Source of the DNA: an uncultured Prevotella sp.
GTDB taxonomy: Bacteria > Bacteroidota > Bacteroidia > Bacteroidales > Bacteroidaceae
NCBI GenBank assembly: GCA_905198745.1
Contig: CAJKDU010000002.1
Span: 41,478-105,477 of the forward strand
Direction: 5' to 3'
Length of the DNA stretch: 64,000 nucleotides
The notes under the pieces are model-generated. The model was not told the origin of the DNA. It saw only the letters and a list, made by a program, of their open reading frames with translations, and ran no database searches. Of the stretch, positions 54,542 through 63,119 are shown in pieces. The stretch's first letter is position 1, and the number at the start of each line of letters is the position of its first letter. Position numbers and translations under genes: made by a program.

Positions 54542-55489
54542 CTATCTGCGGCCGCCAAAGTGTCTGCCGCCACCGCCGCCGGAGAATCCTCCGCCACGAG
54601 AACCGCCGCCAAACGATCCGCCGCCGAAGCTTCCGCCTCCGCCACCGAACGAGCCGCTTCGCTGACCGCCGAAGTTACTGCTGTTGGAACGGCCGAAGTT
54701 GCTGTCGGAATAGCTGCGCGTGTTGTTGTAAGTGTTGCTTCTGCGCTGGCCGCCGAAGTTGCTGTAGCTTTGTCTGTTACGCTGAGAGTCGTAACTCCGC
54801 GTGCCGCTGTTGCCACGATAACCGCCGAAGTTGCTGCCCGTAGCGCGACCGGTGCCGAAACTGCCTGGGCCATGATTGCGTGTGCCGGTCACCCCGTTAT
54901 AACTGTAATAGCGCGGACCGCCCCATCCGTAGGCAGGCGACCCCCACCAACCATAGTGGCGATAGTAAGGATAGCCCCAGCCATACCAGCTGCTGTAATA
55001 CCACGGATCATACCAACCGTCGAACCAAGGGTCGTACCAGCCATAGCGTCCGGCCCAGTAGGGACCGCCCCAATAGCCATAGAAATAAGGATTGTACCAG
55101 CCGTAGTAGTCGTCATACATGCCCATGCGGCGTGTGTAAGCATAGTCGTCATCGTCGTCATAGTAGGTGGCAGAACCCTGATAGACTACTGCCGAGTCGC
55201 CAAGCGAGGCATAGCGCCCGTCGCCGGAACGAAACTCTATGATGTCGTTGCCCAATGAGTCGGTGCCCACCTTCTGATAGTAGCTCTTGAGTTTGCCGCG
55301 ACGGTTATACTCATCCACGTCGCGGTTGCTGCCGCTATAGTAGGCAGGACTTTCCACCTGCGACTTGAACGGAACCTTGTATTCTGTGTCTGCCCCCTTC
55401 TTCGGTGTGAAGTAGAGGTCATCGTCCTGAGCGGCTGCCGTGAAGGGCAGTGCGCCTGCAAGGACTGAAAGCAAGAAGAATCTTTTCAT
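54542..55489 (-). CDS. Secreted Tyr/Trp/Gly-rich low-complexity protein
   Basis: A 315-residue protein with a signal peptide (FFLLSVLAGALPFTAAA). After about 100 ordinary residues comes a block dominated by Tyr, Trp, Gly and Pro (YYGWYNPYFYGYWGGPYW and onwards, about residues 122-185). A Ser/Asn/Arg/Gly region follows, and a C-terminal glycine-rich tail (SFGGGGGSFGGGSFGGGSRG). Proteins like it next to the FadL-like gene in Bacteroides have been called vitellogenin II precursor, a name without functional meaning. The composition suggests a self-associating surface or periplasmic protein. The frame opens 16 codons earlier; the signal peptide sets the start at 55489. Confidence 0.75.
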   Translation of the reverse strand: MKRFFLLSVLAGALPFTAAAQDDDLYFTPKKGADTEYKVPFKSQVESPAYYSGSNRDVDEYNRRGKLKSYYQKVGTDSLGNDIIEFRSGDGRYASLGDSAVVYQGSATYYDDDDDYAYTRRMGMYDDYYGWYNPYFYGYWGGPYWAGRYGWYDPWFDGWYDPWYYSSWYGWGYPYYRHYGWWGSPAYGWGGPRYYSYNGVTGTRNHGPGSFGTGRATGSNFGGYRGNSGTRSYDSQRNRQSYSNFGGQRRSNTYNNTRSYSDSNFGRSNSSNFGGQRSGSFGGGGGSFGGGSFGGGSRGGGFSGGGGGRHFGGRR

Positions 55490-55577
55490 GTGAATTATCC
55501 TTTCTTTTTTACTTTGTTTCTTTACTTGTGCCTGCATTTTCCTGTAAGCATGGGCAAAATTAGCCCCTATTTGGCTG

Positions 55578-55585
55578 CAAATGTA
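55578..55585 (-). promoter_or_regulatory. Probable -7 promoter element for the Gly/Tyr-rich and FadL-like genes
   Basis: TACATTTG on the minus strand, about 89 bases before the start codon, in a divergent intergenic region with prmA. Confidence 0.55.
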
Positions 55586-55627
55586 AGGAAAAACCCTAAA
55601 CCATGATAGGTTTTTCCCTATTTTTTA

Positions 55628-55635
55628 TAAATTTG
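55628..55635 (+). promoter_or_regulatory. Probable -7 promoter element for prmA
   Basis: TAAATTTG, 20 bases before the prmA start codon. No clear -33 element. Confidence 0.5.
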
Positions 55636-55654
55636 CACTCAAATTTAACAAACA

Positions 55655-56530
55655 ATGAAGTATTATTTAGTTGATTTTAGGATAATGCCTCCACAGGGAT
55701 CAGACCTTCAGACGTGCAGGGATCTGCTGGCCGACGTGGCGGCTGGAGCCGGATTCGAGTCGTTCGAGGACAAGCCCGAGGGATTGACCGGCTATGTGCA
55801 GACATCGCTCTTTGATAAGGATGCGCTCGACGAGAGCATCAAGTGGTTCCCCATTGAGGGCACACGCATAGAATATAAGGTGGAAGAAGCCGAAGACAAG
55901 GACTGGAACGAGGAATGGGAACAGACGGGCTTCGAGCCCATCACCATCGGCGACAGATGCATCATCTATGACGCCAAGAACTCGGAAGCCCCGCAACTCA
56001 ACAACCCCGACGAACTCTGCGTGGGCATAGAGGCCAAGCTCGCCTTCGGCACAGGCACCCACGAGACCACCCGAATGATCGTGCAGACGCTGCTCGACAT
56101 GGACCTGGAGGGGAAGAGTGTGCTCGACTGCGGATGTGGCACGGGCATTCTCGGCATCGTGGCAGCCAAGTGCGGCGCCAAGCATGTCACCGCCTACGAC
56201 ATAGACGAATGGAGCGTCAACAACACCCGGCACAACGCGCAGCTCAACGGCGTGGCCGACATCATTGAGGCACTTGAGGGCGATGCCAGCGTGCTGTCGC
56301 ATGTGAGCGGACTCTTCGACGTGGTGCTCGCCAACATCAACCGTAGCATCCTCATCAACGATATGCCCCATTTCATCGACATGACCCACAAGAACTCTAC
56401 CCTCATCCTGAGCGGATTCTATTCGTCGGACGCACCGCTGCTCGTGGAAAGAGCCAGTGCGCTTGGTCTCAAGGAAACGCTCCGCAAAACCAATGGCGAC
56501 TGGTGCTGCCTGAAGTTCGTGCATGAATAA
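55655..56530 (+). CDS. prmA: Ribosomal protein L11 methyltransferase
   Basis: A 291-residue SAM-dependent methyltransferase that modifies lysines of ribosomal protein L11. An N-terminal substrate-recognition domain is followed by LAFGTGTHETTRM near residues 129-141, motif I SVLDCGCGTGILGIVAAKCG near 154-173, YDIDEWSV, and the catalytic-site DVVLANINRSIL near 225-236. Full length. It has its own promoter and is followed by the promoter region of pgk. Confidence 0.93.
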   Translation: MKYYLVDFRIMPPQGSDLQTCRDLLADVAAGAGFESFEDKPEGLTGYVQTSLFDKDALDESIKWFPIEGTRIEYKVEEAEDKDWNEEWEQTGFEPITIGDRCIIYDAKNSEAPQLNNPDELCVGIEAKLAFGTGTHETTRMIVQTLLDMDLEGKSVLDCGCGTGILGIVAAKCGAKHVTAYDIDEWSVNNTRHNAQLNGVADIIEALEGDASVLSHVSGLFDVVLANINRSILINDMPHFIDMTHKNSTLILSGFYSSDAPLLVERASALGLKETLRKTNGDWCCLKFVHE

Positions 56531-56630
56531 ATCACTACTTTTTGCCAACTCAATATGACAAACAGGTAGATAGAAGACGAAAAATATAAAAAAGAGGTAA
56601 TTTATTTTCTCTTTTTACAACTAAAAGCCT

Positions 56631-56638
56631 TACCTTTG
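56631..56638 (+). promoter_or_regulatory. Probable -7 promoter element for pgk
   Basis: TACCTTTG, 48 bases before the pgk start, preceded by an AT-rich stretch. No clear -33 TTTG. Confidence 0.6.
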
Positions 56639-56686
56639 CAAGGCACTTGTAAGAGAATATAACATTCTAATTAAATATTAGCAATT

Positions 56687-57934
56687 ATGAAAATTGATCA
56701 ATTCAACTTTGCCGGCAAGAAGGCAATTGTTCGCGTGGACTTCAATGTTCCATTGGACGAGAATGGTAACGTAACAGACGAAACCCGTATCAAGGGCGCT
56801 CTTCCTACTCTGAAGAAAATCCTGAACGACGGTGGTGCTGTCATCATGATGAGCCACATGGGCAAGCCAAAAGGCAAAGTGAACCCAAAACTTTCCTTGA
56901 GCCAAATCGTGAAGAATGTTTCTGACAACCTCGGTGTAGAGGTGAAGTTCGCTCCCGATTGCGCCAACGCCGACAAGGAAGCTGCCGCTCTCAAGCCAGG
57001 CGAAGCCCTGCTGCTCGAGAACCTCCGCTTCTATCCTGAGGAAGAAGGCAAGCCCGTAGGCATTGACAAGGAAGATCCCGCATACGCTGCTGCCAAGGAA
57101 GAGATGAAGGGCAAGCAGAAGGAATTCGCCAAGAAACTCGCTTCATACGCTGACTGCTATGTGATGGACGCTTTCGGTACAGCTCACCGCAAGCACGCTT
57201 CTACTGCAGTTATCGACCAGTTCTTCGACAAAGACCACCGCATGCTCGGCTATCTGATGGAGAAGGAAGTGAACGCCGTAGACGCAGTGTTGGGCAACAT
57301 CAAGCGCCCATTCACCGCTATCATGGGTGGTTCCAAGGTGTCTACCAAGATTGGCATCATTGAAAACCTGCTCGGCAAGGTGGACAACCTCATCCTCTGT
57401 GGAGGTATGACCTACACCTTCGCCAAGGCTCAGGGCGGAAAGATCGGCAAGAGCATCTGCGAGGACGACAAGCTTGATGTGGCTCTCGACGTGATGAAGA
57501 AGGCCAAGGAAAACGGCGTGAACCTCGTGCTCGGTACAGACTGTATCGCAGGCGACGACTTCAAGAACGACTGCAACACCAAGGTTTGCTCAGTAATGAA
57601 CATTCCTGATGAGTTGGAAGGCATGGACGCTGGTCCAGAGACACGCAAGTCGTTTGCCGCAGCTATCGAAGGTGCCAAGACTATCCTGTGGAACGGTCCT
57701 GCCGGCGTGTTCGAGTTCGACAACTTTGCAGGTGGTTCCAAGGCCGTGGCTGAGGCTATCGTGAAGGCTACAGCCGAGGGAGCTTTCTCTCTTATCGGCG
57801 GTGGTGACTCTGTGGCTTGCATCAATAAGTTCGGTCTGGCCGACAAGGTGTCTTACATCTCTACCGGTGGTGGTGCACTGCTCGAGGCCATCGAAGGCAA
57901 GGTTCTTCCCGGCATTGCCGCTATGGAGGAATAA
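56687..57934 (+). CDS. pgk: Phosphoglycerate kinase
   Basis: A 415-residue glycolytic kinase that makes ATP from 1,3-bisphosphoglycerate. The signature [15 protein letters not shown] is near residues 16-30, followed by [31 protein letters not shown] near 202-222, [14 protein letters not shown] and the C-terminal [14 protein letters not shown] and [11 protein letters not shown]. Codons favour a set typical of highly expressed genes in this window. A hairpin follows at 57970-58025. Confidence 0.97.
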   Translation: MKIDQFNFAGKKAIVRVDFNVPLDENGNVTDETRIKGALPTLKKILNDGGAVIMMSHMGKPKGKVNPKLSLSQIVKNVSDNLGVEVKFAPDCANADKEAAALKPGEALLLENLRFYPEEEGKPVGIDKEDPAYAAAKEEMKGKQKEFAKKLASYADCYVMDAFGTAHRKHASTAVIDQFFDKDHRMLGYLMEKEVNAVDAVLGNIKRPFTAIMGGSKVSTKIGIIENLLGKVDNLILCGGMTYTFAKAQGGKIGKSICEDDKLDVALDVMKKAKENGVNLVLGTDCIAGDDFKNDCNTKVCSVMNIPDELEGMDAGPETRKSFAAAIEGAKTILWNGPAGVFEFDNFAGGSKAVAEAIVKATAEGAFSLIGGGDSVACINKFGLADKVSYISTGGGALLEAIEGKVLPGIAAMEE

Positions 57935-57969
57935 GACGTGACAGTTCACACATTGTGATATAACATCAA

Positions 57970-58025
57970 CTAAGGTGAAGTTCTGACGATGGGAAAATCT
58001 CTCTGTCTGAAGGACTTCACTTTAG
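57970..58025 (+). terminator. Hairpin after pgk
   Basis: CTAAGGTGAAGT (57970-57981) pairs with ACTTCACTTTAG (58014-58025) with one mismatch, around a 32-base loop. The T-run is weak. It probably ends the pgk transcript. Confidence 0.5.
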
Positions 58026-58090
58026 TCGTTTAAATCACTTTATAGACAAAACAAACAACAAAACCTTACTAAAACACAAAAAAGCTAAAC

Positions 58091-59782
58091 ATGGAATGGC
58101 TCATTAATTTGTTTACCAACACCGATTCTGTAGCCCACATCTCCATACTCTTTGCCGTGGTGATAGCCGTGGGCGTGTTTCTCGGCAAGTTGAAAATAGG
58201 AGGTATTTCGCTGGGCGTGTCGTTCGTGCTTTTTGCCGGCATCATCGCCGGACACATCGGCTTCACTGCCCCTACCAATATTCTCAACTTTCTCCAGGAC
58301 TTCGGCCTCATTCTCTTCATCTTCTGCATCGGTATGCAGGTGGGACCGGGCTTCTTCGAGAGTTTCAAGAAGGGAGGCATCCTGCTCAACGGACTGTCTG
58401 CCCTGCTCATTCTGTTGAACATCGGCGTGATGTTCGGCTGCTACTTCCTCTTCTTCGACACCACTAACCCCCATAACCTGCCAATGATGGTCGGCACGCT
58501 CTATGGTGCCGTGACCAACACACCTGGTTTGGGTGCCGCCAGCGAGGCACTCAACTCGGTGTTCAAAGAGAATGTGCCGCAGATAGCCGCGGGTTATGCT
58601 TGTGCCTATCCGCTCGGTGTGCTTGGCATCATCGGTGCCACTATCGCCATCAAGTATATCTGCCGCATTGACCTGAAGCAAGACGATGCTGAATTGGAAC
58701 AGGCTGAGGGAGAGAATCCGCATGCCCATCCACACCAGCTCCACCTCAAGGTGGCCAATGCCTACATAGCCGGCCGCACACTGAAGCAAATATCAGAGTT
58801 CCTCAACCGCGATGTGGTCTGCACGCGCCTGCGCCATGAGGGCGACGTGGTCATCCCCACACGCGACACCACCTTCCAGATGGGCGACGAACTGCTCATC
58901 GTCTGCACCGAAGCCGACGTGGAGGCTGTCAAGGCATTCATCGGTCCGGAAATAGACGTGGAGTGGAACGAGGACGACCAGCAGAAGCCCATGGTGTCGA
59001 AGCGCATCACGGTGACCAACTCCGAGATGAACGGCAAGGTGCTCGGCAGCATGCACTTCTCGTCTGTCTACGGCGTGAACGTTACGCGCATCACTCGACA
59101 GGGCATGAACCTCTTTGCCAGCCGCAACCACCGCTTCCAGATAGGCGACCGCATCATCGTAGTCGGCACGGAAGACAACGTGGACCGCGTGGCTGAAATG
59201 ATGGGCAACTCTGAACGCCGCCTCAATGCGCCCAACCTGTTCACCATCTTCGTGGGCATCATCGTGGGTATCATCTTCGGTAGCATCCCCATCGCCATCC
59301 CCGGCATGCCCGTTCCGCTCAAGTTGGGTATTGCCGGTGGTCCGCTCATCATCGCCATTCTCATCGGCCGCTACGGCGACCGTCTGAAGCTGGTCACCTT
59401 CACCACCACCTCTGCCAACATGATGCTCCGCGAAATCGGACTGGTGCTCTTCCTGGCAAGTGTGGGCATCAAGGCAGGAGCCAACTTCTGGGACACCGTG
59501 GTGCAGGGCGACGGACTTAAATATGTCTACACCGGTTTCCTCATCACCGTCATTCCCATCCTTATTGTCGGTGTGTTAGGCCGTCTGCGCTACCACATCA
59601 ACTACTACACGCTCATGGGTATGATTGCCGGTACGTGCACTGACCCACCAGCCCTCGCCTACGCCAACTCCATTTCATCGCGAGAGGCTCCAGCCATCGG
59701 CTATTCCACGGTCTATCCATTGAGTATGTTCCTCCGCATCTTCACCGCACAGCTTATTGTGCTCTTCTTCTGCGGAGCGTAA
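58091..59782 (+). CDS. AspT/YidE/YbjL-type membrane transporter
   Basis: A 563-residue membrane protein with two repeated five-to-six-helix halves (about 15-190 and 385-560) that each contain the family duplication (FGLILFIFCIGMQVGPGF in the first, IGLVLFLASVGIKAGANFW in the second). Two TrkA-C/RCK_C-like domains of about 85 residues each lie between them at about 205-375 (MGDELLIVCTEADVEAVKAF and IGDRIIVVGTEDNVDRVAEM). AspT itself exchanges aspartate for alanine; the substrate here is unknown. A strong terminator follows. Confidence 0.88.
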   Translation: MEWLINLFTNTDSVAHISILFAVVIAVGVFLGKLKIGGISLGVSFVLFAGIIAGHIGFTAPTNILNFLQDFGLILFIFCIGMQVGPGFFESFKKGGILLNGLSALLILLNIGVMFGCYFLFFDTTNPHNLPMMVGTLYGAVTNTPGLGAASEALNSVFKENVPQIAAGYACAYPLGVLGIIGATIAIKYICRIDLKQDDAELEQAEGENPHAHPHQLHLKVANAYIAGRTLKQISEFLNRDVVCTRLRHEGDVVIPTRDTTFQMGDELLIVCTEADVEAVKAFIGPEIDVEWNEDDQQKPMVSKRITVTNSEMNGKVLGSMHFSSVYGVNVTRITRQGMNLFASRNHRFQIGDRIIVVGTEDNVDRVAEMMGNSERRLNAPNLFTIFVGIIVGIIFGSIPIAIPGMPVPLKLGIAGGPLIIAILIGRYGDRLKLVTFTTTSANMMLREIGLVLFLASVGIKAGANFWDTVVQGDGLKYVYTGFLITVIPILIVGVLGRLRYHINYYTLMGMIAGTCTDPPALAYANSISSREAPAIGYSTVYPLSMFLRIFTAQLIVLFFCGA

Positions 59783-59800
59783 CCCATAATTACACGCAAG

Positions 59801-59845
59801 AAAAACTCCAGGCACCGGCGTTTGTACCGTATGCCTGGAGTTTTT
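59801..59845. terminator. Strong bidirectional intrinsic terminator
   Basis: AAAAACTCCAGGCA (59801-59814) pairs perfectly with TGCCTGGAGTTTTT (59832-59845). The A-run and T-run make it work for the transporter gene (+) and for the converging 59872-61269 gene (-). Confidence 0.9.
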
Positions 59846-59871
59846 CATTACTCTTGTCTTAAAGGTGTGAC

Positions 59872-61269
59872 CTAACTAAGGGTATGTATGACATTCATGG
59901 TGATTCCGTCTGAATCGTCAGCATGTTTTGCAAGGAACTCCTGCCATAACGATTCCAGTTTCCTGGCATCCTCTTGGGCAAGCAGTCTGCCCGAAGCTCC
60001 ACCCGTCCAGTCGAAAGCTGGAATGGCCTTTTGCAACTCGGCGGTTGTCAATATGGGAGCCTTCTCAGGATCTATAATAGCATTGGGCAGCATGTCTATG
60101 TAGAACAAGCGCCTTCCCCTACCGCTCCAGTCGGTGCCTTCATAGGGCTGCGAGTCAAAGACGCCGCTCATCACAATGCCCGTGTTCCCCTTCCCCACTC
60201 TGACAAGGAAGAATCGGTCGCCGCACTTGACATGCTGATAATCCCATACGCTCCAGTTGAAGTATTCTGTCAGCATGTGCTCTACACCGTAACGATGATC
60301 GTCAAGCTTGACACTCGAGATGTCAGGATTCCACATCAATATGACCGTGTTCTGTTTCTCGTCGAAACCTTCTCCGGGATAAGTGGGATCGTAATGTAAG
60401 TCATCGGGCTGTAGATGGCGCGCCTTATCCATCATTTCATGCACCATGTCCACTGTCAACGTTTCCTCTCGCATGAACTGCAACTCGTCGAAGAAACTAA
60501 ACACATTCTCCGGTAGTATCTTCCACGCCTCGCAGAAAGGCACAAGCACCGGACTTAATGACTGGTCGTCCATGTCGATAATTCCCAACAGGTCTGCGTA
60601 GGAAACATAATCAAAGTCGGTCACCTTTCCATCATGTATGGTTATCATCGAGATCGTGAGTCCCTTCTCCGGGTCAGCATCAGGTGCAGGCAATACCAGG
60701 TGGGTGCTCGTGTCATTTAGGCGGGAACATGACCACTGTATCATACAAAGATGTTTGAACAATTTTACTTTCAAATTCTTGTCTACCTCACCGAATAAAG
60801 GAATGGGGAAACTTTCAAGAAGTTTGGGGCCCAAACAGAAATTACAGAAAAGTCCGTTCATCACTATATGACGGCCAAAGGTCCGTATCAAAGCACAGGA
60901 TACGGCAAGTCCAGCATCCTGCTCACTCTGAATCCATTCATCATCAAATCTGGAGAAAGCATCCGTAATTTCCACCTCTGTTTCATCTTCAAGATATGCC
61001 TTGTCGCCAGTGAGTTTCATCAAGGCGTCTACAGTCTTGACAAACAGCTTATAGTCTGCCTTGGAAGCAAAAGAACACACGCGGACTTCCAGCCCGTTTT
61101 CCTCCTTATTTACTTCAATGCCCCGCAGAGCTTCTTGATGTATTCCGAATCTGACAGTCGGGTATTCCTCAGAGGTAACCACAATATCCATTCCCTGATC
61201 AGTCAGATAATCAAGATAGACATCCGGCTTCAGAATGTTCTTGGTTCTGATTGTAACACAAACGCTCAT
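59872..61269 (-). CDS. Uncharacterised 465-residue protein
   Basis: I do not recognise this family with confidence. It has no signal peptide or membrane segment. The N-terminal 300 residues look globular and acidic, with a Cys/Phe-rich stretch (GLFCNFCLGPKLLESF). The C-terminal third has a beta-rich, Trp-rich core: TVILMWNPDISSVKLDDH, then NWSVWDYQHVKCGDRFFLVRV (split here by description), GKGNTGIVMSGVFDSQPY and RRLFYIDM. This reads like a PUA/EVE-type ligand-binding barrel to my eye, which is only a suggestion. The ATG at 61269 is chosen because a TATCTTTG promoter element lies at 61365-61372, downstream of the longest open-frame start. Confidence 0.72.
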   Translation of the reverse strand: MSVCVTIRTKNILKPDVYLDYLTDQGMDIVVTSEEYPTVRFGIHQEALRGIEVNKEENGLEVRVCSFASKADYKLFVKTVDALMKLTGDKAYLEDETEVEITDAFSRFDDEWIQSEQDAGLAVSCALIRTFGRHIVMNGLFCNFCLGPKLLESFPIPLFGEVDKNLKVKLFKHLCMIQWSCSRLNDTSTHLVLPAPDADPEKGLTISMITIHDGKVTDFDYVSYADLLGIIDMDDQSLSPVLVPFCEAWKILPENVFSFFDELQFMREETLTVDMVHEMMDKARHLQPDDLHYDPTYPGEGFDEKQNTVILMWNPDISSVKLDDHRYGVEHMLTEYFNWSVWDYQHVKCGDRFFLVRVGKGNTGIVMSGVFDSQPYEGTDWSGRGRRLFYIDMLPNAIIDPEKAPILTTAELQKAIPAFDWTGGASGRLLAQEDARKLESLWQEFLAKHADDSDGITMNVIHTLS

Positions 61270-61364
61270 AGTCGTAGATTTATAATTAAACTTTAGGATA
61301 AAAGACTCGTGTCTTATCGTCAACAATTCCACACATGCCTGTGTACAACTATTGCTTTGCGGTG

Positions 61365-61372
61365 CAAAGATA
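61365..61372 (-). promoter_or_regulatory. Probable -7 promoter element for the 59872-61269 gene
   Basis: TATCTTTG on the minus strand, 96 bases before the chosen start codon. Confidence 0.5.
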
Positions 61373-61380
61373 AACTGCAA

Positions 61381-61915
61381 GTATGCAACCTATTTGCACT
61401 GTTAGGAAAAATGACTATTGTTGACTGCAAATATACAATATTTTCTTCAAAAACAAGACTATGTTGCCAAATAATCAAAGTTTTGAAGTGTGTTTACCTG
61501 TGACAAATATGCAAATACCAAACAGAAAAGATAAACGATATGGGGTGTTATGCATAGGTAAAGTAAGAGTCTGGAAGGCATCAAATATAGTCTGAAGGCT
61601 CTATGAGAATGAATACATTAATAATAGGTTTGTGGCACACATTGATAATCAGAGAGTTGCGTATAATACGGTAGAAAAGTCCTATCGAGGATGTTTTGAG
61701 AATGTAAAATCGTGTAGATTTAACGTTTTTAACTTTATTTAAGGCGAAATGTATGGAAGAAATTACAAAACAGCGAAAATGTAATGCACAAGTGAGATTG
61801 CCTCGGGAAGTATGTGACGAGCATATATACGCTGTAAAAATTGTCAGTTAATACGTACAAAATCGAAGAAAATTAGATAAATATTATTAAATAAGGTGTT
61901 AAATAAAAGTAGAAG
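61381..61915. other. AT-rich intergenic region
   Basis: About 535 bases without a credible gene on either strand. The sequence is much more AT-rich than the core genes. No inverted repeat or RNA gene was recognised. Its right end leads into the promoter of the small gene/GNAT pair. Confidence 0.6.
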
Positions 61916-61947
61916 TTTGTTTATTTGATGGAAAAGTATTATTTTTG
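61916..61947 (+). promoter_or_regulatory. Promoter for the small gene/GNAT pair
   Basis: TTTG (61916-61919) and TATTTTTG (61940-61947), exactly 20 bases apart, one of the best -33/-7 matches in the window. The leader to the ATG at 62013 is about 60 bases. Confidence 0.7.
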
Positions 61948-62012
61948 CATTTGCAAAAAAGTGTATAAAGCGCACTCCTATAGAGTAACGTAAACTATAA
62001 ACAAATTGAACT

Positions 62013-62183
62013 ATGGCAATAGCAATAAAAGCAATACCAACATTATATGGTGAGGATGCCGTTCGCTTCCGCGAAGCGATTGAGCAGACTGATCGCGAGT
62101 TTGACGCTCGACCTCAACGGGACATCACTAAAGATGCACGTTATATCATGATGAAGAACGTACTTCGTAAAGCAAGGATATAA
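62013..62183 (+). CDS. 56-residue putative antitoxin of a GNAT toxin pair
   Basis: A short gene encoding 56 residues, starting MAIAIKAIPTLYGEDAVRF, then REAIEQTDREFDARPQRD, and ending with a basic tail MMKNVLRKARI. It is mixed helical and charged. It lies 6 bases before a GNAT acetyltransferase gene and directly after a strong promoter, the order expected for a type II antitoxin. Small proteins with a similar IPTLTG-like start precede GNAT genes in Bacteroidota as far as I recall. No clear ribbon-helix-helix pattern is visible, so the antitoxin role is inferred from context. Confidence 0.65.
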   Translation: MAIAIKAIPTLYGEDAVRFREAIEQTDREFDARPQRDITKDARYIMMKNVLRKARI

Positions 62184-62189
62184 GAGGGA

Positions 62190-62816
62190 ATGAGTTTCAT
62201 TGATCAGAAATGTACGTTTGATGTTTTGTCTGAGGATGTTCTTTCCGAGTGTCTTCCATTCACATGTGGAGAAGATGAAGATATGGATGAGTTCTTCAGT
62301 AAGGATGCATTAACCTATGCTCGCCGCAAAATTGGCAAATCGTATTGTTTCCGTTTAGAGGAGGATGAGAAGCAGATTGTTGCCTGCTTCACATTATCCA
62401 ACGACAGCATTCGCATTTGGGATCTTGGTAGTTCCAAAAAGAATGCGATGTGGAAGGAACTCACCAATAGGGAGAAGATGCTGAGCCGATTTCCTGGAGT
62501 GCTGATAGGTCGTCTTGCTGTATCCGAGTCCTTTGCTGGCAAGGGAATCGGTACAGAGATACTTGACTTTATCAAAATGTGGTTCCTCAGTGAAGAAAAT
62601 AAAACAGGTTGCCGACTGGCTATCGTTGACGCAAAGAACAAGCCTAAGGTATTAAATTTCTACGAGAAGAATGGCTTTCGCTATCTTTTTAACAGAGAGA
62701 TTGACGAAGACTTGTATATCAAACCTCCAAAAAACGAGGAGGAACGTAAAACAAGAATACAGAATCCGCGTACACTCGCAACGCGCTTGATGTACTGTGA
62801 TTTACTCAGTGATTAA
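62190..62816 (+). CDS. GNAT family N-acetyltransferase, TacT/AtaT-like putative toxin
   Basis: A 208-residue GNAT protein. The acetyl-CoA motif A is in LIGRLAVSESFAGKGIGTEI near residues 103-122 (x-x-G-x-G type), followed by RLAIVDAKNKPKVLNFYEKNGF (about 142-163) with a Tyr at the position that serves as general acid in TacT-like toxins. The phrase ending in IGRLAVSESFAGKGIG and the AIVDAK...FYEKNGF pair are characteristic of tRNA-acetylating GNAT toxins, but also occur in harmless relatives. It is preceded by AGAGGG near the start codon, and cotranscribed with the 56-residue gene. The region is AT-rich compared with the core genome, consistent with transfer. Confidence 0.82.
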   Translation: MSFIDQKCTFDVLSEDVLSECLPFTCGEDEDMDEFFSKDALTYARRKIGKSYCFRLEEDEKQIVACFTLSNDSIRIWDLGSSKKNAMWKELTNREKMLSRFPGVLIGRLAVSESFAGKGIGTEILDFIKMWFLSEENKTGCRLAIVDAKNKPKVLNFYEKNGFRYLFNREIDEDLYIKPPKNEEERKTRIQNPRTLATRLMYCDLLSD

Positions 62817-62889
62817 TCAAAATTAGACAAAGAAAAAATAGAATAAACTCATACATATAAAAAATCGAGCTTCACGGCTCTTGTTCTTT

Positions 62890-63011
62890 TTCAAGTGAAT
62901 ACCGCCAAACATTCATCCGTAAGAACAAGCAGAACGAGAAGTTCACGTCATAGGGCGTGGACTCATTCTTGCTTGTTACGGATAAGGCCACTTGGCGGTA
63001 GCCTACTTGAA
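62890..63011. repeat. 122-base imperfect inverted repeat (large hairpin)
   Basis: Three arm segments pair in nested order: TTCAAGT/ACTTGAA (62890-62896 with 63005-63011), TACCGCCAA/TTGGCGGTA (62900-62908 with 62992-63000) and ATCCGTAA/TTACGGAT (62915-62922 with 62976-62983). Further partial pairing follows inwards (AACAAGCA with TGCTTGTT across a small bulge). It contains no gene and lies between the GNAT gene and the PEGA-domain gene. Confidence 0.75.
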
Positions 63012-63024
63012 AGACATGGCATAG

Positions 63025-63043
63025 AAGGGTTTACGCCCTTTTT
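63025..63043 (+). terminator. Small hairpin with T-run
   Basis: AAGGG (63025-63029) pairs with CCCTT (63036-63040) and TTTTT ends the site. It is a short stem, but may end transcripts passing through the large hairpin. Confidence 0.4.
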
Positions 63044-63119
63044 GTCTGCTCTTTATAAGGAATTCCAGAACCCACAGCAATCTCATAAAAGAGACAAAGA
63101 AAAGAACATACCAACTAAT

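Noticed and set aside
62867..62880. GAGC/GCTC hairpin as a terminator of the GNAT gene
   Set aside because: A 4-base stem is too short to support; transcription may end instead at the larger hairpin or at 63025-63043.
62890..63011. The large hairpin as an integron attC site
   Set aside because: The arms lack the RYYYAAC/GTTRRRY core pair in the right places and no integrase is visible.
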